This document shows, piece by piece, positions 50,419-59,239 of a DNA stretch of 64,000 bases (position 1 is its first letter; every line of letters starts with the position of its first letter). The notes beneath the pieces are model-generated. The model did no database searches. It was not told where the DNA came from and worked only from the letters and a program-made list of their open reading frames with translations. The stretch spans positions 62,001-126,000 of the forward strand of contig DATGLS010000018.1 in the NCBI GenBank assembly GCA_035293985.1. Direction: 5' to 3'. The DNA comes from JAVDCA01 sp035293985 (lineage in GTDB: Bacteria; Pseudomonadota; Alphaproteobacteria; Rhizobiales; Xanthobacteraceae). A program made the position numbers and the translations under genes.

Positions 50419-51222
50419 TCACTGCGCCGTCAGGCCGCCGTCGACCACCAGACCCGATCCGGTCATGAAGCCGGCATCGTCGGAGGCGAGGAAGACGATG
50501 CCGAGCGCGATGTCCTCGGGCAGGCCCAGGCGTCCGATCGGATGCTGCGTCATGGCGACGTTGCGGGCATTGTCGACGTCGTTGCTGCCGGCCTGCCGCG
50601 CGCGCGACGCGAACGTCTGTGCGCCCATGTCGGTCTCGATCACCCCGGGATGAATCGAGTTGACGCGGATCTTCCAGCCCTTGCGGGCGAAGGCGAGGGC
50701 CATCGACTTCGTGAACAGCGTCACGCCGCCCTTGGTCATCGAGTAGAGCGGGTCGAGCTGCGAGCCGACGATGCCCGCGATCGATGCGAGGTTCACGATC
50801 GCCGAGCCGTGCCGGCTCGACTTGCCGCTCTCGGCCAGCGCCGGGGCGCACGCCTTGGTGCCGAGCCACACGCCGGTCATGTTGACGGCGACCAGGCGGC
50901 TCCAATCCTCCATGGTGGCGTCCATCATGTCCTTGCCGAGGAAAATCCCGGCGTTGTTCACCAGGACGTCGAGCTTGCCGAACTGCCTGGTTGCCGTCGC
51001 GACGGCCGCCGTCCACGACGCCTCGGCGGTCACGTCGAGGGCAAGGGCGAGTGCCTTGCCGCCGGCGTCGGCGATCTCCCGCGCGGTGTCGCGCACGCGC
51101 TCGCCCAGCACGTCGCCAATGACGACCGTCGCGCCCGCCGCCGCCATCTTGCGTGCCGTCTCGGCGCCGATGCCGCGCGCGGCGCCGGAGATCAACGCGA
51201 CCTTTCCATCGAGGCGATTCAT
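50419..51222 (-). CDS. Short-chain dehydrogenase/reductase
   Basis: 267 residues from the ATG at 51222 (GGAGG upstream). NAD(P) motif SGAARGIGAETA, NNAGIFLGKD, catalytic Ser in NLASIAG and YxxxK in LYSMTKGG; C-terminal PEDIALGIVFLAS. Related to cyclopentanol/3-oxoacyl reductase-type enzymes; substrate unknown. Contrast with the SDR at 19029, which lacks these residues. Confidence 0.93.
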   Translation of the reverse strand: MNRLDGKVALISGAARGIGAETARKMAAAGATVVIGDVLGERVRDTAREIADAGGKALALALDVTAEASWTAAVATATRQFGKLDVLVNNAGIFLGKDMMDATMEDWSRLVAVNMTGVWLGTKACAPALAESGKSSRHGSAIVNLASIAGIVGSQLDPLYSMTKGGVTLFTKSMALAFARKGWKIRVNSIHPGVIETDMGAQTFASRARQAGSNDVDNARNVAMTQHPIGRLGLPEDIALGIVFLASDDAGFMTGSGLVVDGGLTAQ

Positions 51223-51347
51223 GGCGGCGTTCCTCCAAGGATCTGGCCGGCGGGACACGCGGACTGCAGCAATTTCCGCCCGCCTCCACGCACCCCGTCA
51301 AGCCCGCGGCGCCGACCTTTTCCACGAAGCGCAACCAGGCGCGTGGT

Positions 51348-52187
51348 TTACGCCGCCGCCGCTCGATCTCCCGATCGTGATGGATCATGTCGCGCAGCGC
51401 CATCGCGGATGCCGACCGTGCGCAGGCTCGCCATGGCTTCGGCGAGGACCTGAGCAAAGGTTTCGTCCACATCCGGGCGGCGGTCGGGCGGGGTGCCCAG
51501 CGCGGTCGCTGGCGCCGCCGCGCGGGCGGGAGCGCGCGGCCGCGGACAGGCGAGCGCGGCCGTCTTCGTTTGTCGGACCGTGTGCGGACTCGTGTCGTGC
51601 GTCGTGTCCTGTATCGTGTCCTGTATCGTGGCCTGTATCGTGGCCTGGGTCGGCGGCTGGGCTGTCACATCGGCTTTCGCAGCCGCGCTGGCGCGATGCG
51701 GCGCGCCTTGCGCCGCGATCGCCATCTCGTCGTCGATATGATCATCCCGAACGGTCTCGCGGTCGGGCAGGCGTCCCACATCCCCGGCGTGCCGCACCTC
51801 GACCGGCGGGTTGCGCTTGGCACGATCGGCGGCGGCCAACACCAAGGTGAAGGTGCGCACGAGCTTCATCAGCGCGCCGGCCTCGTGCACGGTGAGCTCG
51901 CCATGCGCGGCGCCCTGCACGATGGCATTGGCGGCAGCCACCGCGTCGTCGGCGGTCGCGAGCGCAGGCAGGTCGAAATCGAGCAGGCGATGGCGCATCG
52001 GCGGCGCGATGCGATCGAGGCACATGCGCAGCACCGGAACATTGCCGCGCCTGGCGAGATAGATCGCGGCTAGGGTGAGGCTGGCGGCGTGATCGTCGAG
52101 GAGCTGCTCGGCGAGGATGGTGCGCTTGTTCCGCGACCCGCGCGGCCGTCCGGCCGGATTGCCGCTCTGGCCTGGTTGAAAGGTCAT
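51348..52187 (-). CDS. DUF5681 protein with repetitive C-terminus
   Basis: 279 residues from the ATG at 52187 (AGGAGA upstream). N-terminal QPGQSGNPAGRPRGSRNKRT matches DUF5681, a small domain often found in phage- or plasmid-linked loci. The middle is helical and Ala-rich; residues around 175-200 contain six T-ending tetrapeptides (IQAT, IQDT and relatives) encoded by the 51580-51651 repeat; the tail is Pro/Ala/Arg-rich. No catalytic motif. May be a remnant of a mobile element; the flanks show none. Confidence 0.8.
   Translation of the reverse strand: MTFQPGQSGNPAGRPRGSRNKRTILAEQLLDDHAASLTLAAIYLARRGNVPVLRMCLDRIAPPMRHRLLDFDLPALATADDAVAAANAIVQGAAHGELTVHEAGALMKLVRTFTLVLAAADRAKRNPPVEVRHAGDVGRLPDRETVRDDHIDDEMAIAAQGAPHRASAAAKADVTAQPPTQATIQATIQDTIQDTTHDTSPHTVRQTKTAALACPRPRAPARAAAPATALGTPPDRRPDVDETFAQVLAEAMASLRTVGIRDGAARHDPSRSGDRAAAA
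51580..51651. repeat. 12-base tandem repeat in the DUF5681 gene
   Basis: Six consecutive 12-mers with GTGTCCTGTATC as core (two exact copies at 51604 and 51616, others with 1-4 changes). In frame, the tract gives tetrapeptides ending in Thr. Copy number likely varies between strains. Confidence 0.8.
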
Positions 52188-52259
52188 GGTTTCTTTCTCC
52201 TGATCTGTTTCGGGGGGTATGGCGAGACGAAGCGCGCCGGCGGAGAGGTGTCTCCGGCA

Positions 52260-52415
52260 AGCGCCGATGGCGAAAAAAACGCAACGGGAAAAACAACCGA
52301 TGGCGTCGCGAATACAAGAGAAGATATTGAAAAAGGAAGAGAAAGTCGGAGCGACGGAAACAAGGGGCGAGGACGCAAAAACAATGGGCGAGGGAGGGAA
52401 GCGCAATGATGCGAA
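52260..52415. other. Purine-biased tract upstream of the DUF5681 gene
   Basis: About 155 bases, with one strand strongly A/G-rich and low in G+C compared with surroundings (AAAAAACGCAACGGGAAAAA, GAAAAAGGAAGAGAAAG). It lies in the 5' leader of the DUF5681 gene. A plus-strand frame of 74 codons (52219-52443, Lys/Glu-rich) exists but has no ribosome site. The gap 52188-52595 otherwise holds only the terminator. Confidence 0.45.
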
Positions 52416-52453
52416 CGCCTATCGCCTCATTGGTACCCGCTGAATCCGGATAC

Positions 52454-52486
52454 GAAAAAGCCCGGCCGCCGGTCACGGCCCGGGCG
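52454..52486 (-). terminator. Rho-independent terminator of the 52596 gene
   Basis: On the minus strand, GCCCGGGCCGTGACCGGC and the complementary GGCCGGGC form a stem followed by a run of five T (plus-strand 52455-52459). Confidence 0.75.
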
Positions 52487-52595
52487 CAATTCAACCACTC
52501 TCATTTCTGCCATACCGCAGCAGAGGCACGGACGCAAGAACAAAATATGAACAACTGTGAAATCCGAATGTGAAGCCGAGATCAGCAGGCGCGCC

Positions 52596-52901
52596 TCACG
52601 CCAGCCGCGCCACGACCATGGCGCGGTCAAAGCGCCGGCCGCACTCGAGGAAATCGCCGTGCTTGCGGTGCAGCGCGGTGTTCTGCACGCAGGCGAGCAG
52701 GAGGCGGTCGCGCTCGAAGCCGCGGTTCTTGGCAAAGGCCTCGAGCAGGCACTGGGCGATCTCTTGATTGTGCGGGTCGTTGCCGAGGCGGCAGGCGGTC
52801 AGGGCGAGCTGTTGCACCAGCGGCCGGCGATCGCCGCCGCGCGCGAGATGCCCTGGTCCAGGCGACGGCTGCGGCCCATCGAGCGCGACAATGGCGGCCA
52901 T
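52596..52901 (-). CDS. Small hypothetical protein
   Basis: 101 residues from the ATG at 52901. Amphipathic, with PHNQEIAQCLLEAFAKNRG and CGRRFDRAMVVARLA; three Cys in the C-terminal half. No signal or membrane segment. Codon usage and a following terminator support it as real, but an opposite frame exists, so moderate confidence. Function unknown. Confidence 0.55.
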   Translation of the reverse strand: MAAIVALDGPQPSPGPGHLARGGDRRPLVQQLALTACRLGNDPHNQEIAQCLLEAFAKNRGFERDRLLLACVQNTALHRKHGDFLECGRRFDRAMVVARLA

Positions 52902-53000
52902 GATCCGCGGCCAGGAGCTGCGACGCGCTCAGCGTGAGGAAAGAGGGCAGGGCGCCCGCGCATATCCGCCGTCATCCCGGCGCGCGGATGCGATTTCACT

Positions 53001-54590
53001 TTATCGGCGCCCGACCGCCCTGCCGAGGACAGCGTCGGCATCGGCCGCCGTATCGCCCACCCAGGCGACGTAGCGATCAGGCCGCACCAGCATGAGCTTC
53101 GCCTCGTAGGCGGTGCGTCCGTCCGCATAAGTATCGCGCACGATCTGCAGCGGCACCTCGAGCGCATCCGCCGCCTGCGCGAAGCCCGCCACGGTGCGAT
53201 CCTCCGCGCCGAACGCCAGCAGGGTGAAATCGCGGCCCAGCTCCTCGAACACGTTGCGGCCGGAACTGAGCTTCTGCGGCGGCAGGTGGTGGCCGGTGCG
53301 CGCCTGGAACGTGTGCGAGCCGTGCGCGCTGCTCACGCCGCCATGCGGCCCGAACACGATCGAGGAGCCCTCGTAGTGCGGCTCGTAGGTCATGACCCGC
53401 GGCGCTGCCGCGTTGGCGTGCTCCTTCCAGGCGCGCTCGAACTCGTCGCGGTCGCGCTCCGGGCTGTAGCGCGCCATGAATTCCTTGTCGCGGCGGATGC
53501 CGGCCTCGATGAAGTCCTCGGCGGTCTCCTTGAAGATCGGCCGCCGCTCCTCGGTATAGCTCGCGAGCAGCGCCTCGCCGCCCCAGCCGGCGAGCGTCGC
53601 GGCGATCTTCCAGCCGAGATTGGCGACGTCGTCGAGCCCGTTATTGAGCCCATAGGCGCCGTAGGGCGGATGCGAATGGGCGGCATCGCCGGCGATGAAA
53701 GCGCGGCCGACCTGGTATTTCTCGGCGACCGAGATGCGCAGGTCCCAGAACCCGACATAGTCGAACTCGCAGGCGAACGGGAAGCCGACGGCCTTCTCCA
53801 GCAGCCCATGGAAATCATAGTTGTCGCGGGTCGTGCTCGCCGGCACCGGCGAGTGGAAGAACCAGCTCTCGCCGACGTCGACGCGGCCGAAGAATTGCCA
53901 GTAACCTTTCAGATCCGGATGCAGCACCCGGTAGGTCGAGCGCGGCGGAAAGCGCTCGAGCTTGTGGTGCAGCTCGCGCGATCGAAAGAGGGCGAGCACC
54001 ATCAGCTCGTTGAAGTCCGAGCCGCTACGCTCGATGCCGATCTGCTCGCGCACCATCGAATGCCCGCCGTCGCAGCCGACCACGTAGTCGGCCTCGATCA
54101 CGCTGTGGGCCGCACCAGCCCCAGGGTCTTGCGCGATGGTCACGCGCACGCCGCGGGCGTCCTGCTCGATCCTCTGCGCCGTCCAGCCGAAGCGCGTATC
54201 GACATTGGCGAGCTGCGCCAGCCGGCGGCGCAGCACGTGCTCGGTGCGGTATTGCGGCAGCCGCTCGTTCGCTTGAAAATAGTAGGGATTGACGATCTCG
54301 CGCAGCGGCGGGGCGTACCAGTAATCGTTGGCGAGGTCGCGGTAGGCGACGATCCCGCTCATCGGGTAGGTCGGCGGCAGGAAGCGCGCCGCGCGCACCT
54401 CGTCGGCGACGCCCCAGGCGTAAAAGTGCTCCATCGAGCGCTGGGTGAGGTTCTGGCCCTTGGGAATGCGCGGCGGCTCGAGCCGCCGCTCGATCAGCGC
54501 GCAGCGGATGCCGCGCAGCCCGAGATCGACCGCAAGCGCGACGCCCACCGGGCCGCCGCCGACGATGATGACCTGATACCGCGTGTCCAT
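53001..54590 (-). CDS. FAD-dependent aromatic monooxygenase (PheA/TfdB type)
   Basis: 529 residues. FAD_binding_3: IIVGGGPVGVALAVDLG (dinucleotide), GCDGGHSMVRE, FIAGDAAHSHPPYGAYGLNNGLDD, then the C-terminal thioredoxin-like domain (about 420-529). Resembles 3-(3-hydroxyphenyl)propionate and 2,4-dichlorophenol hydroxylases: NAD(P)H-dependent addition of an OH to an aromatic ring. Residues for substrate choice cannot be read. The next operon codes for an MFS exporter and a NIPSNAP protein, maybe exporting related aromatics (inference). Confidence 0.93.
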   Translation of the reverse strand: MDTRYQVIIVGGGPVGVALAVDLGLRGIRCALIERRLEPPRIPKGQNLTQRSMEHFYAWGVADEVRAARFLPPTYPMSGIVAYRDLANDYWYAPPLREIVNPYYFQANERLPQYRTEHVLRRRLAQLANVDTRFGWTAQRIEQDARGVRVTIAQDPGAGAAHSVIEADYVVGCDGGHSMVREQIGIERSGSDFNELMVLALFRSRELHHKLERFPPRSTYRVLHPDLKGYWQFFGRVDVGESWFFHSPVPASTTRDNYDFHGLLEKAVGFPFACEFDYVGFWDLRISVAEKYQVGRAFIAGDAAHSHPPYGAYGLNNGLDDVANLGWKIAATLAGWGGEALLASYTEERRPIFKETAEDFIEAGIRRDKEFMARYSPERDRDEFERAWKEHANAAAPRVMTYEPHYEGSSIVFGPHGGVSSAHGSHTFQARTGHHLPPQKLSSGRNVFEELGRDFTLLAFGAEDRTVAGFAQAADALEVPLQIVRDTYADGRTAYEAKLMLVRPDRYVAWVGDTAADADAVLGRAVGRR

Positions 54591-54793
54591 CCGCCCTCAT
54601 TTGCATGTCCGGCGGACGGAATCGAGAGGCGTCGCCGCGGTCGACCTATGCGCTCGCTGCGGACTGCGGAATGCACCGCGCCTTGCGCATGCGCAGCGTC
54701 TCCTCGGCTCAGATCACCGCGACGCAGTCGACCTGGATGTCCCTGCCGGAACTTCGGCGCGGCCCTCGCAGCCGTCGATCGATTGCATTTGCG

Positions 54794-56236
54794 CTAGGCG
54801 TGTCGCTTGGTCCGCGCCAGCCCGATCGCGGCCGCGGCGCCGAGCAGCAGGATCATCGAGATCAGCAGCGAGGCGCGGGCGCCGAACACGAACGCGCTGC
54901 CGCCGAGGAGCGAGCCGAACAGCGCGACGCCGAGCACGCTGCCGGTCTGTCGCGTCGAGTTGAGCACGCCCGCCGCGATGCCGGAGCGCGACTTGTCGAC
55001 GCTGCCGAGCAGCGTCGAGGTCATCGGCGGCACCAGCAGGCCGAGCCCGGCGCCCATCGCGAGAAGCTGCGGGCCGATCGCCCAGTAGGGCGTGCCGGGC
55101 GCGATGAACAGGAGCGCGCCGCAGCCCGCGGCAGTGAGCACGGCGCCGGTCGCGATCACGGGGCGCGCGCCGAACCGTTCCGCGGCGCGGGGCGCGATCA
55201 GGTTGACGGGCAGCACCATGCCGAGCAGCGGCACGAAGGCGAGCCCGGTCATGATCGGCGAGAACCCGTTGACCTGCTGGAAGTACAGGCTGAGCACGAA
55301 AATCAACCCGTAGAACGCGACGTTCACCAGGAGGCCGACCAGCGCGGTCAGCGAGAACACGCGGTTGGCGAAGAGCGACAGCGGCAGCATCGGCTGCGGC
55401 GCATGCCGCTCGCGCAGGACGAACAGCACGCCGAGGATCACCGCGGCGGCAAAGCTCGCCAGCACCCACGGATTCGTCCAGCCGATGGCGCCGCCCTCGA
55501 TGATGGCGTCGGCGAGGCACGCGAGCGTGGCGATCGCGGCGGTCTGACCGGACAGGTCGAGGTGGCGCTGCGCCGAGCGCGGCGTCTCGTGCGCGTAGCG
55601 CCAGGTCAGCCACAGGGCGCCGAGGCCGATCGGCAGGTTGACGAAAAAGATGCTGCGCCAGCCGGCGAGCGCGATCAGGGCGCCGCCGATCAAGGGACCG
55701 GCGGTCAGCGTGAGGCTCGCGCCGGCCGCCCAGATGCCGACCGCCCGGCCGCGCGCCTTGTCGTCCGGATAGGCGTGGCTGAGCAGCGCCAGCGAGCTCG
55801 GCACCAGCACCGCCGCGCCGATGCCCTGGATGGCGCGCGCCGCGATCAGCAGCATGGGACTTGGGGCGAGCGCGCAGCCGAGCGAGGCTGCCGTGAAGAT
55901 GACGAAACCCGCCATGAACACGCGCTTGGCGCCGATGCGGTCGCCGAGCGCGCCGGCGGTGAGGATCAGCGCCGCGAACGCGATCGTGTAGGCGTTCACG
56001 ATCCACTGCAGCTCGGTGACGCCGCCACCGAGTGCTTCGCCGATCGCGTGCAGCGCCGTGTTGACGATGGTGACGTCGAGCTGCACCACGCCGTAGCCGA
56101 GGCTCATGGCGACGAGCGTGAGCGACGTCGCGAGGCGAGAGCGCCTTGCGCCGGCGTCGCTCGCGCGCCGGGTCGCGGTCGGTCGTGGTCGTTCTTCGAG
56201 CACGGCGAATCTTTCTGCAACGCTGGTGCGCAACAT
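54794..56236 (-). CDS. MFS exporter, DHA2 (EmrB-like) family
   Basis: 480 residues with about 14 membrane helices. MFS motif GALGDRIGAKRVF, motif C ALLSHAYPDDKARGRAVG. Exports drugs or metabolites by proton antiport. N-terminal cytosolic tail of about 30 residues. Follows NIPSNAP with a 15-base gap; AAGAGGAGG upstream. Likely same transcript. Confidence 0.93.
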   Translation of the reverse strand: MLRTSVAERFAVLEERPRPTATRRASDAGARRSRLATSLTLVAMSLGYGVVQLDVTIVNTALHAIGEALGGGVTELQWIVNAYTIAFAALILTAGALGDRIGAKRVFMAGFVIFTAASLGCALAPSPMLLIAARAIQGIGAAVLVPSSLALLSHAYPDDKARGRAVGIWAAGASLTLTAGPLIGGALIALAGWRSIFFVNLPIGLGALWLTWRYAHETPRSAQRHLDLSGQTAAIATLACLADAIIEGGAIGWTNPWVLASFAAAVILGVLFVLRERHAPQPMLPLSLFANRVFSLTALVGLLVNVAFYGLIFVLSLYFQQVNGFSPIMTGLAFVPLLGMVLPVNLIAPRAAERFGARPVIATGAVLTAAGCGALLFIAPGTPYWAIGPQLLAMGAGLGLLVPPMTSTLLGSVDKSRSGIAAGVLNSTRQTGSVLGVALFGSLLGGSAFVFGARASLLISMILLLGAAAAIGLARTKRHA

Positions 56237-56251
56237 GCGAACCTCCTCTTG

Positions 56252-56563
56252 TCAGCCGGTCACCCGCCGTACGAAGGCGCGGTCCTCGACGAGGATGCAG
56301 CCGGCTGCTTCGGCGCGGCGCAGGCATTCGGTGCCGTCCGGGTCCTTGAGCAGCCGCGCGCGGTAGTCCTCGTAAGCGGCGAGGTTGGGAAAATCGATCA
56401 GGGCGAGCGCCGCATTCGTGGGCCCCGCTATCTTGGTCGGCAGGTAGTAGCCGACATAGACGCCGCCGCAGCGCTCGATCGGCTTGCGCAGCGCCCGCGC
56501 ATAGGCCTCGAAGTCGGCGAGCTTGTTGGCGTCGAGCGTATAGCGAATGCAGAGCGTCAGCAT
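56252..56563 (-). CDS. NIPSNAP-family protein
   Basis: 103 residues from the ATG at 56563 (GAGG upstream). NIPSNAP dimeric ferredoxin-like barrel: MLTLCIRYTLDANKLADFEA and VGYYLPTKIAGP, LIDFPNLAAYEDYRARL. Role in bacteria undefined; often beside aromatic or quinone enzymes. Promoter-proximal gene of the pair with the MFS exporter. Confidence 0.9.
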   Translation of the reverse strand: MLTLCIRYTLDANKLADFEAYARALRKPIERCGGVYVGYYLPTKIAGPTNAALALIDFPNLAAYEDYRARLLKDPDGTECLRRAEAAGCILVEDRAFVRRVTG

Positions 56564-56762
56564 GCGTTCGTTCCTCCTCGTTTGGAAACCGTGGTGGGAA
56601 CCGGCCGTTCCGCCAGAACCCGCCTGACAGCGCTGACATAGTGTCGACCCGGCCCGCGATGCTTCGGTGGATGGCGAAGCTTGGCGTGGAACCGGCGCTG
56701 CGAACCCCGCAATGGACGCGTACGCCGGGACATGCGAAAATGATCGATCGGAGCAGTGTCCG

Positions 56763-57071
56763 ATGAATGAAAAGACCACGACCAAGCCGCGCACCAGAAC
56801 CCGGCTGAAGACCGAGCGGCCGCGCCTGCACAAGGTCATTCTCGTCAACGACGACTACACGCCGCGGGAGTTCGTCGTCACGGTGCTCAAGGCCGAGTTC
56901 CGCATGAACGAGGAGCGCGCCTACCACGTGATGATGACCGCGCATCAGCGCGGCGTCTGCGTGGTCGCGGTCTATGCCCAGGACATCGCCGAGACCAAGG
57001 CGACGCGCGCGACCGATCTCGCCCGCAGCAAGGGCTATCCGCTCCTGTTCACCACCGAGCCGGAAGAGTAG
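56763..57071 (+). CDS. clpS: ClpS adaptor (probable ClpS2 type)
   Basis: 102 residues from the ATG at 56763 (GGAG upstream). ClpS core: LVNDDYTPREFVV (substrate pocket Asn-Asp), VMMTAHQRG (ClpA-binding helix), YAQDIAETKA. Delivers N-degron proteins to ClpAP. No clpA follows, as for the second ClpS of many alphaproteobacteria, which prefers different N-terminal residues. The unusually basic N-terminus (RTRTRLKTERPR) is extra. Confidence 0.94.
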   Translation: MNEKTTTKPRTRTRLKTERPRLHKVILVNDDYTPREFVVTVLKAEFRMNEERAYHVMMTAHQRGVCVVAVYAQDIAETKATRATDLARSKGYPLLFTTEPEE

Positions 57072-57077
57072 GGGTGC

Positions 57078-57158
57078 GTCATGCCCGGACCTGTGCCGGG
57101 CATCCACATCTTTGCACCAAGGAAGACGTGGATGGCCGGGACAGGCCCGGCCATGACG
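57078..57158. repeat. Dispersed inverted repeat, family B (GTCATGCCCGG), copy 2
   Basis: Begins GTCATGCCCGGACC and ends GGCCCGGCCATGAC; CATCCACATCTT pairs with AAGACGTGGATG inside. The convergent gap between clpS and the ArsR-type regulator is fully occupied. Same family as the 27990 copy, without its insert. Confidence 0.8.
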
Positions 57159-57163
57159 AACGG

Positions 57164-57868
57164 CTACCCGATCTGCGCGCCGAACGCCTCGCGGAAAATG
57201 CGAAAGCCCTTGGGCGTGATCGCGACGGCGCGCGAGCCCTCGGTGCGGCGGATCCAATTGTTGGCGAAGCTCTGGCGGCACAATTCGGCGCCGAGCGCGC
57301 CGGCGATGTGCGGACGACGCTCGCTCCAGTCGAGGCACGGTCGGCACAGCACGCGCTTCTTGCCGCGGCGATCGAGCAACGGCGCAACGTCGACGCCGAC
57401 GCGGTCGAGGAAGGCGACGCCGGTTTCCGTCACCATGCCGCCGTCGCTCGTCATCTCGGCATGCCCGCCCGCGACCAGCGCATCCGCGAGCGCGACGCCG
57501 AGCCGGCCCGCCAGGTGGTCGTAACACGTTCGTGCGGTGCGCATGGCCGCATCGCGCGGGCCGACGGTGACCTTCGGCCGCTCCGGCTCGAGCGCCGAGG
57601 CGACGCGCATGATGCTCTCCATCATCTGCGCGACCGCCGGCGTTGCGAGACGATGATAGCGGTGGCGCCCCTGCTTCTCGACGCACAACAGGCCGGCCGC
57701 GGTCATGCGGCCGAGATGGCCAGTCGCGGTCTGCGGCGTGACGCCGGCGACGCGCGCGAGCTCGGAAGCGCTGAGCGCGCGGCCGTCCATCAGCGCATGC
57801 AACATGCCGGCGCGGGCCGGATCGCCGGCGAGCGCGGCGACCTCGGCGAACATCGCATTGGTGGCCAT
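57164..57868 (-). CDS. ArsR-type winged-helix regulator with C-terminal extension
   Basis: 234 residues from the ATG at 57868. Winged helix: FAEVAALAGDPARAGMLHAL and SELARVAGVTPQTATGHLGRM (about 5-60), wing KQGRHRYHRLA. The 130-residue extension has CRPCLDWSERRPHIAGALGA, a motif of an ArsR subgroup known from proteobacteria. Might sense a metal or small molecule. Divergent from an MFS carrier with a palindrome in the gap. Confidence 0.92.
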   Translation of the reverse strand: MATNAMFAEVAALAGDPARAGMLHALMDGRALSASELARVAGVTPQTATGHLGRMTAAGLLCVEKQGRHRYHRLATPAVAQMMESIMRVASALEPERPKVTVGPRDAAMRTARTCYDHLAGRLGVALADALVAGGHAEMTSDGGMVTETGVAFLDRVGVDVAPLLDRRGKKRVLCRPCLDWSERRPHIAGALGAELCRQSFANNWIRRTEGSRAVAITPKGFRIFREAFGAQIG

Positions 57869-57906
57869 GGTTCAATCCTCCGACACGATCCTCCAACGGT
57901 TGAACC
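57869..57906. promoter_or_regulatory. Palindromic operator between the ArsR-type and MFS genes
   Basis: GGTTCAA at 57869 and TTGAACC at 57900 are inverted copies 24 bases apart; GGTT-G-AACC at 57898 is itself symmetrical. The GGAGG ribosome site of the regulator lies between them, so occupancy could block both genes. Confidence 0.45.
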
Positions 57907-57984
57907 CAACATATGAGATCGGCGCTCCCGGTGCTTCGGCCGCGGCCGTAGTATTTGCGCGCGATAGCGGGTCAGACTGCGGAC

Positions 57985-59223
57985 ATGAACCCGGCGCGAA
58001 CAACCCGCAGCTTCCATGGATGGCGCGTCGTCGCCGCCGCTTTCATACTCGCCGTGTTCGGTTGGGGCATGGGCTTTTACGGTCCGCCCGTCTTTCTGCA
58101 GGCGGTGCGAACGACGCGCGGATGGCCGCTGGCGCTCATCTCGACGGCGGTCACGGTGCACTTCCTCGTCGGCGCCGTCCTGGTCGCCAACCTGACGGCG
58201 TTCTACCGCCGGTTCGGGATGGCCACGGTCACGCGGATCGGCGCGCTGTCGCTCGCGATCGGCATCATCGGTTGGGCGATCGCGGCCGCGCCGTGGCAGC
58301 TTTTCGTCGCGACCCTCTTCAGCGGCGCCGGGTGGGCCGCGACCAGCGCGGCGGCGATCAACGCCATCGTATCGCCCTGGTTCATTCGCGCCCGTCCGGC
58401 CGCGCTCGCCATGGCGTACAACGGCGCGAGCATCGGCGGCGTCGTGTTCTCGCCGCTCTGGGTCGCGGCGATCGGCCTTGCCGGATTTCCCCTCGCCGCG
58501 GTCGCGATCGGCCTCGTCATGGCGCTGACCATCTGGGTGCTGGCAGGCCGGTTCTTTGCGCGCACGCCCGGCGAACTAGGCCTGCATCCCGATGGCGATG
58601 CGGCGTCCGCACCCTCCGTCGCCGCACCTGCCCTCGGCCGCAAGCCGCAGCCGGCGCTGTGGCGCGATCTCGGCTTCGTCACCCTCGCGGTCGGGATGGC
58701 GCTCGGGCTCTTTGCCCAGATCGGCCTGCTCGCCCATCTGTTCTCGCTGCTGGTGCCGGCGCTCGGATCGCAATGGGCGGGGCTCGTCATGGGCGGCGCG
58801 ACGGGTGCCGCCATCGGCGGCCGCACATTCGTCGGCTGGTTCATGCCGGCCGCCGCCGATCGCCGGCTCGTCGCCTGCGCGAATTATGGCGTGCAGGTGG
58901 TGGGCTCGATCGCCTTGATCGCGGCGGCCGGCACCAACGTTCCGCTGCTCCTCGCCGGCGTCCTCCTGTTCGGCGTCGGCATCGGCAATGCCACCTCGCT
59001 GCCGCCGCTCATCGCGCAAGCCGAATTCGCCGGCCACGACGTGGCGCGCGTGGTCTCGCTGGTCGTCGCGACCTCCCAGGCGGCCTATGCGTTTGCGCCG
59101 GCCACGTTCGGCCTGATCCGCCAGCTGTCCTCGCACGGAGGCGACGCCACCCTTTTCTATGCGGCCGCCGCGGTGGTGCAGGTTCTGGCGATCGCCGCGT
59201 TCCTGATCGGACGCCGATGCTGA
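57985..59223 (+). CDS. MFS carrier (oxalate/formate or monocarboxylate-like)
   Basis: 412 residues from the ATG at 57985 (a TTG at 57955 gives a longer version), with 12 membrane helices. FGWGMGFYGPPVFLQAV, WFIRARPAALAMAYNGASIGG and GVGIGNATSLPPL fit the OFA/YnfM branch. Substrate probably a carboxylate; the divergent ArsR-type gene is its likely regulator. Confidence 0.9.
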   Translation: MNPARTTRSFHGWRVVAAAFILAVFGWGMGFYGPPVFLQAVRTTRGWPLALISTAVTVHFLVGAVLVANLTAFYRRFGMATVTRIGALSLAIGIIGWAIAAAPWQLFVATLFSGAGWAATSAAAINAIVSPWFIRARPAALAMAYNGASIGGVVFSPLWVAAIGLAGFPLAAVAIGLVMALTIWVLAGRFFARTPGELGLHPDGDAASAPSVAAPALGRKPQPALWRDLGFVTLAVGMALGLFAQIGLLAHLFSLLVPALGSQWAGLVMGGATGAAIGGRTFVGWFMPAAADRRLVACANYGVQVVGSIALIAAAGTNVPLLLAGVLLFGVGIGNATSLPPLIAQAEFAGHDVARVVSLVVATSQAAYAFAPATFGLIRQLSSHGGDATLFYAAAAVVQVLAIAAFLIGRRC

Positions 59224-59239
59224 TCCGTCGTCGCGATGC

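Noticed and set aside
51580..51651. CRISPR-like array
   Set aside because: Repeats are directly abutting 12-mers with no spacers, within a coding gene.
54714..57896. A 1060-codon open frame antisense to the MFS and NIPSNAP genes
   Set aside because: High G/C third positions leave few stops on the other frames; the translation is Arg/Ala/Pro-rich with no domain, and recognised genes lie across it in other frames.
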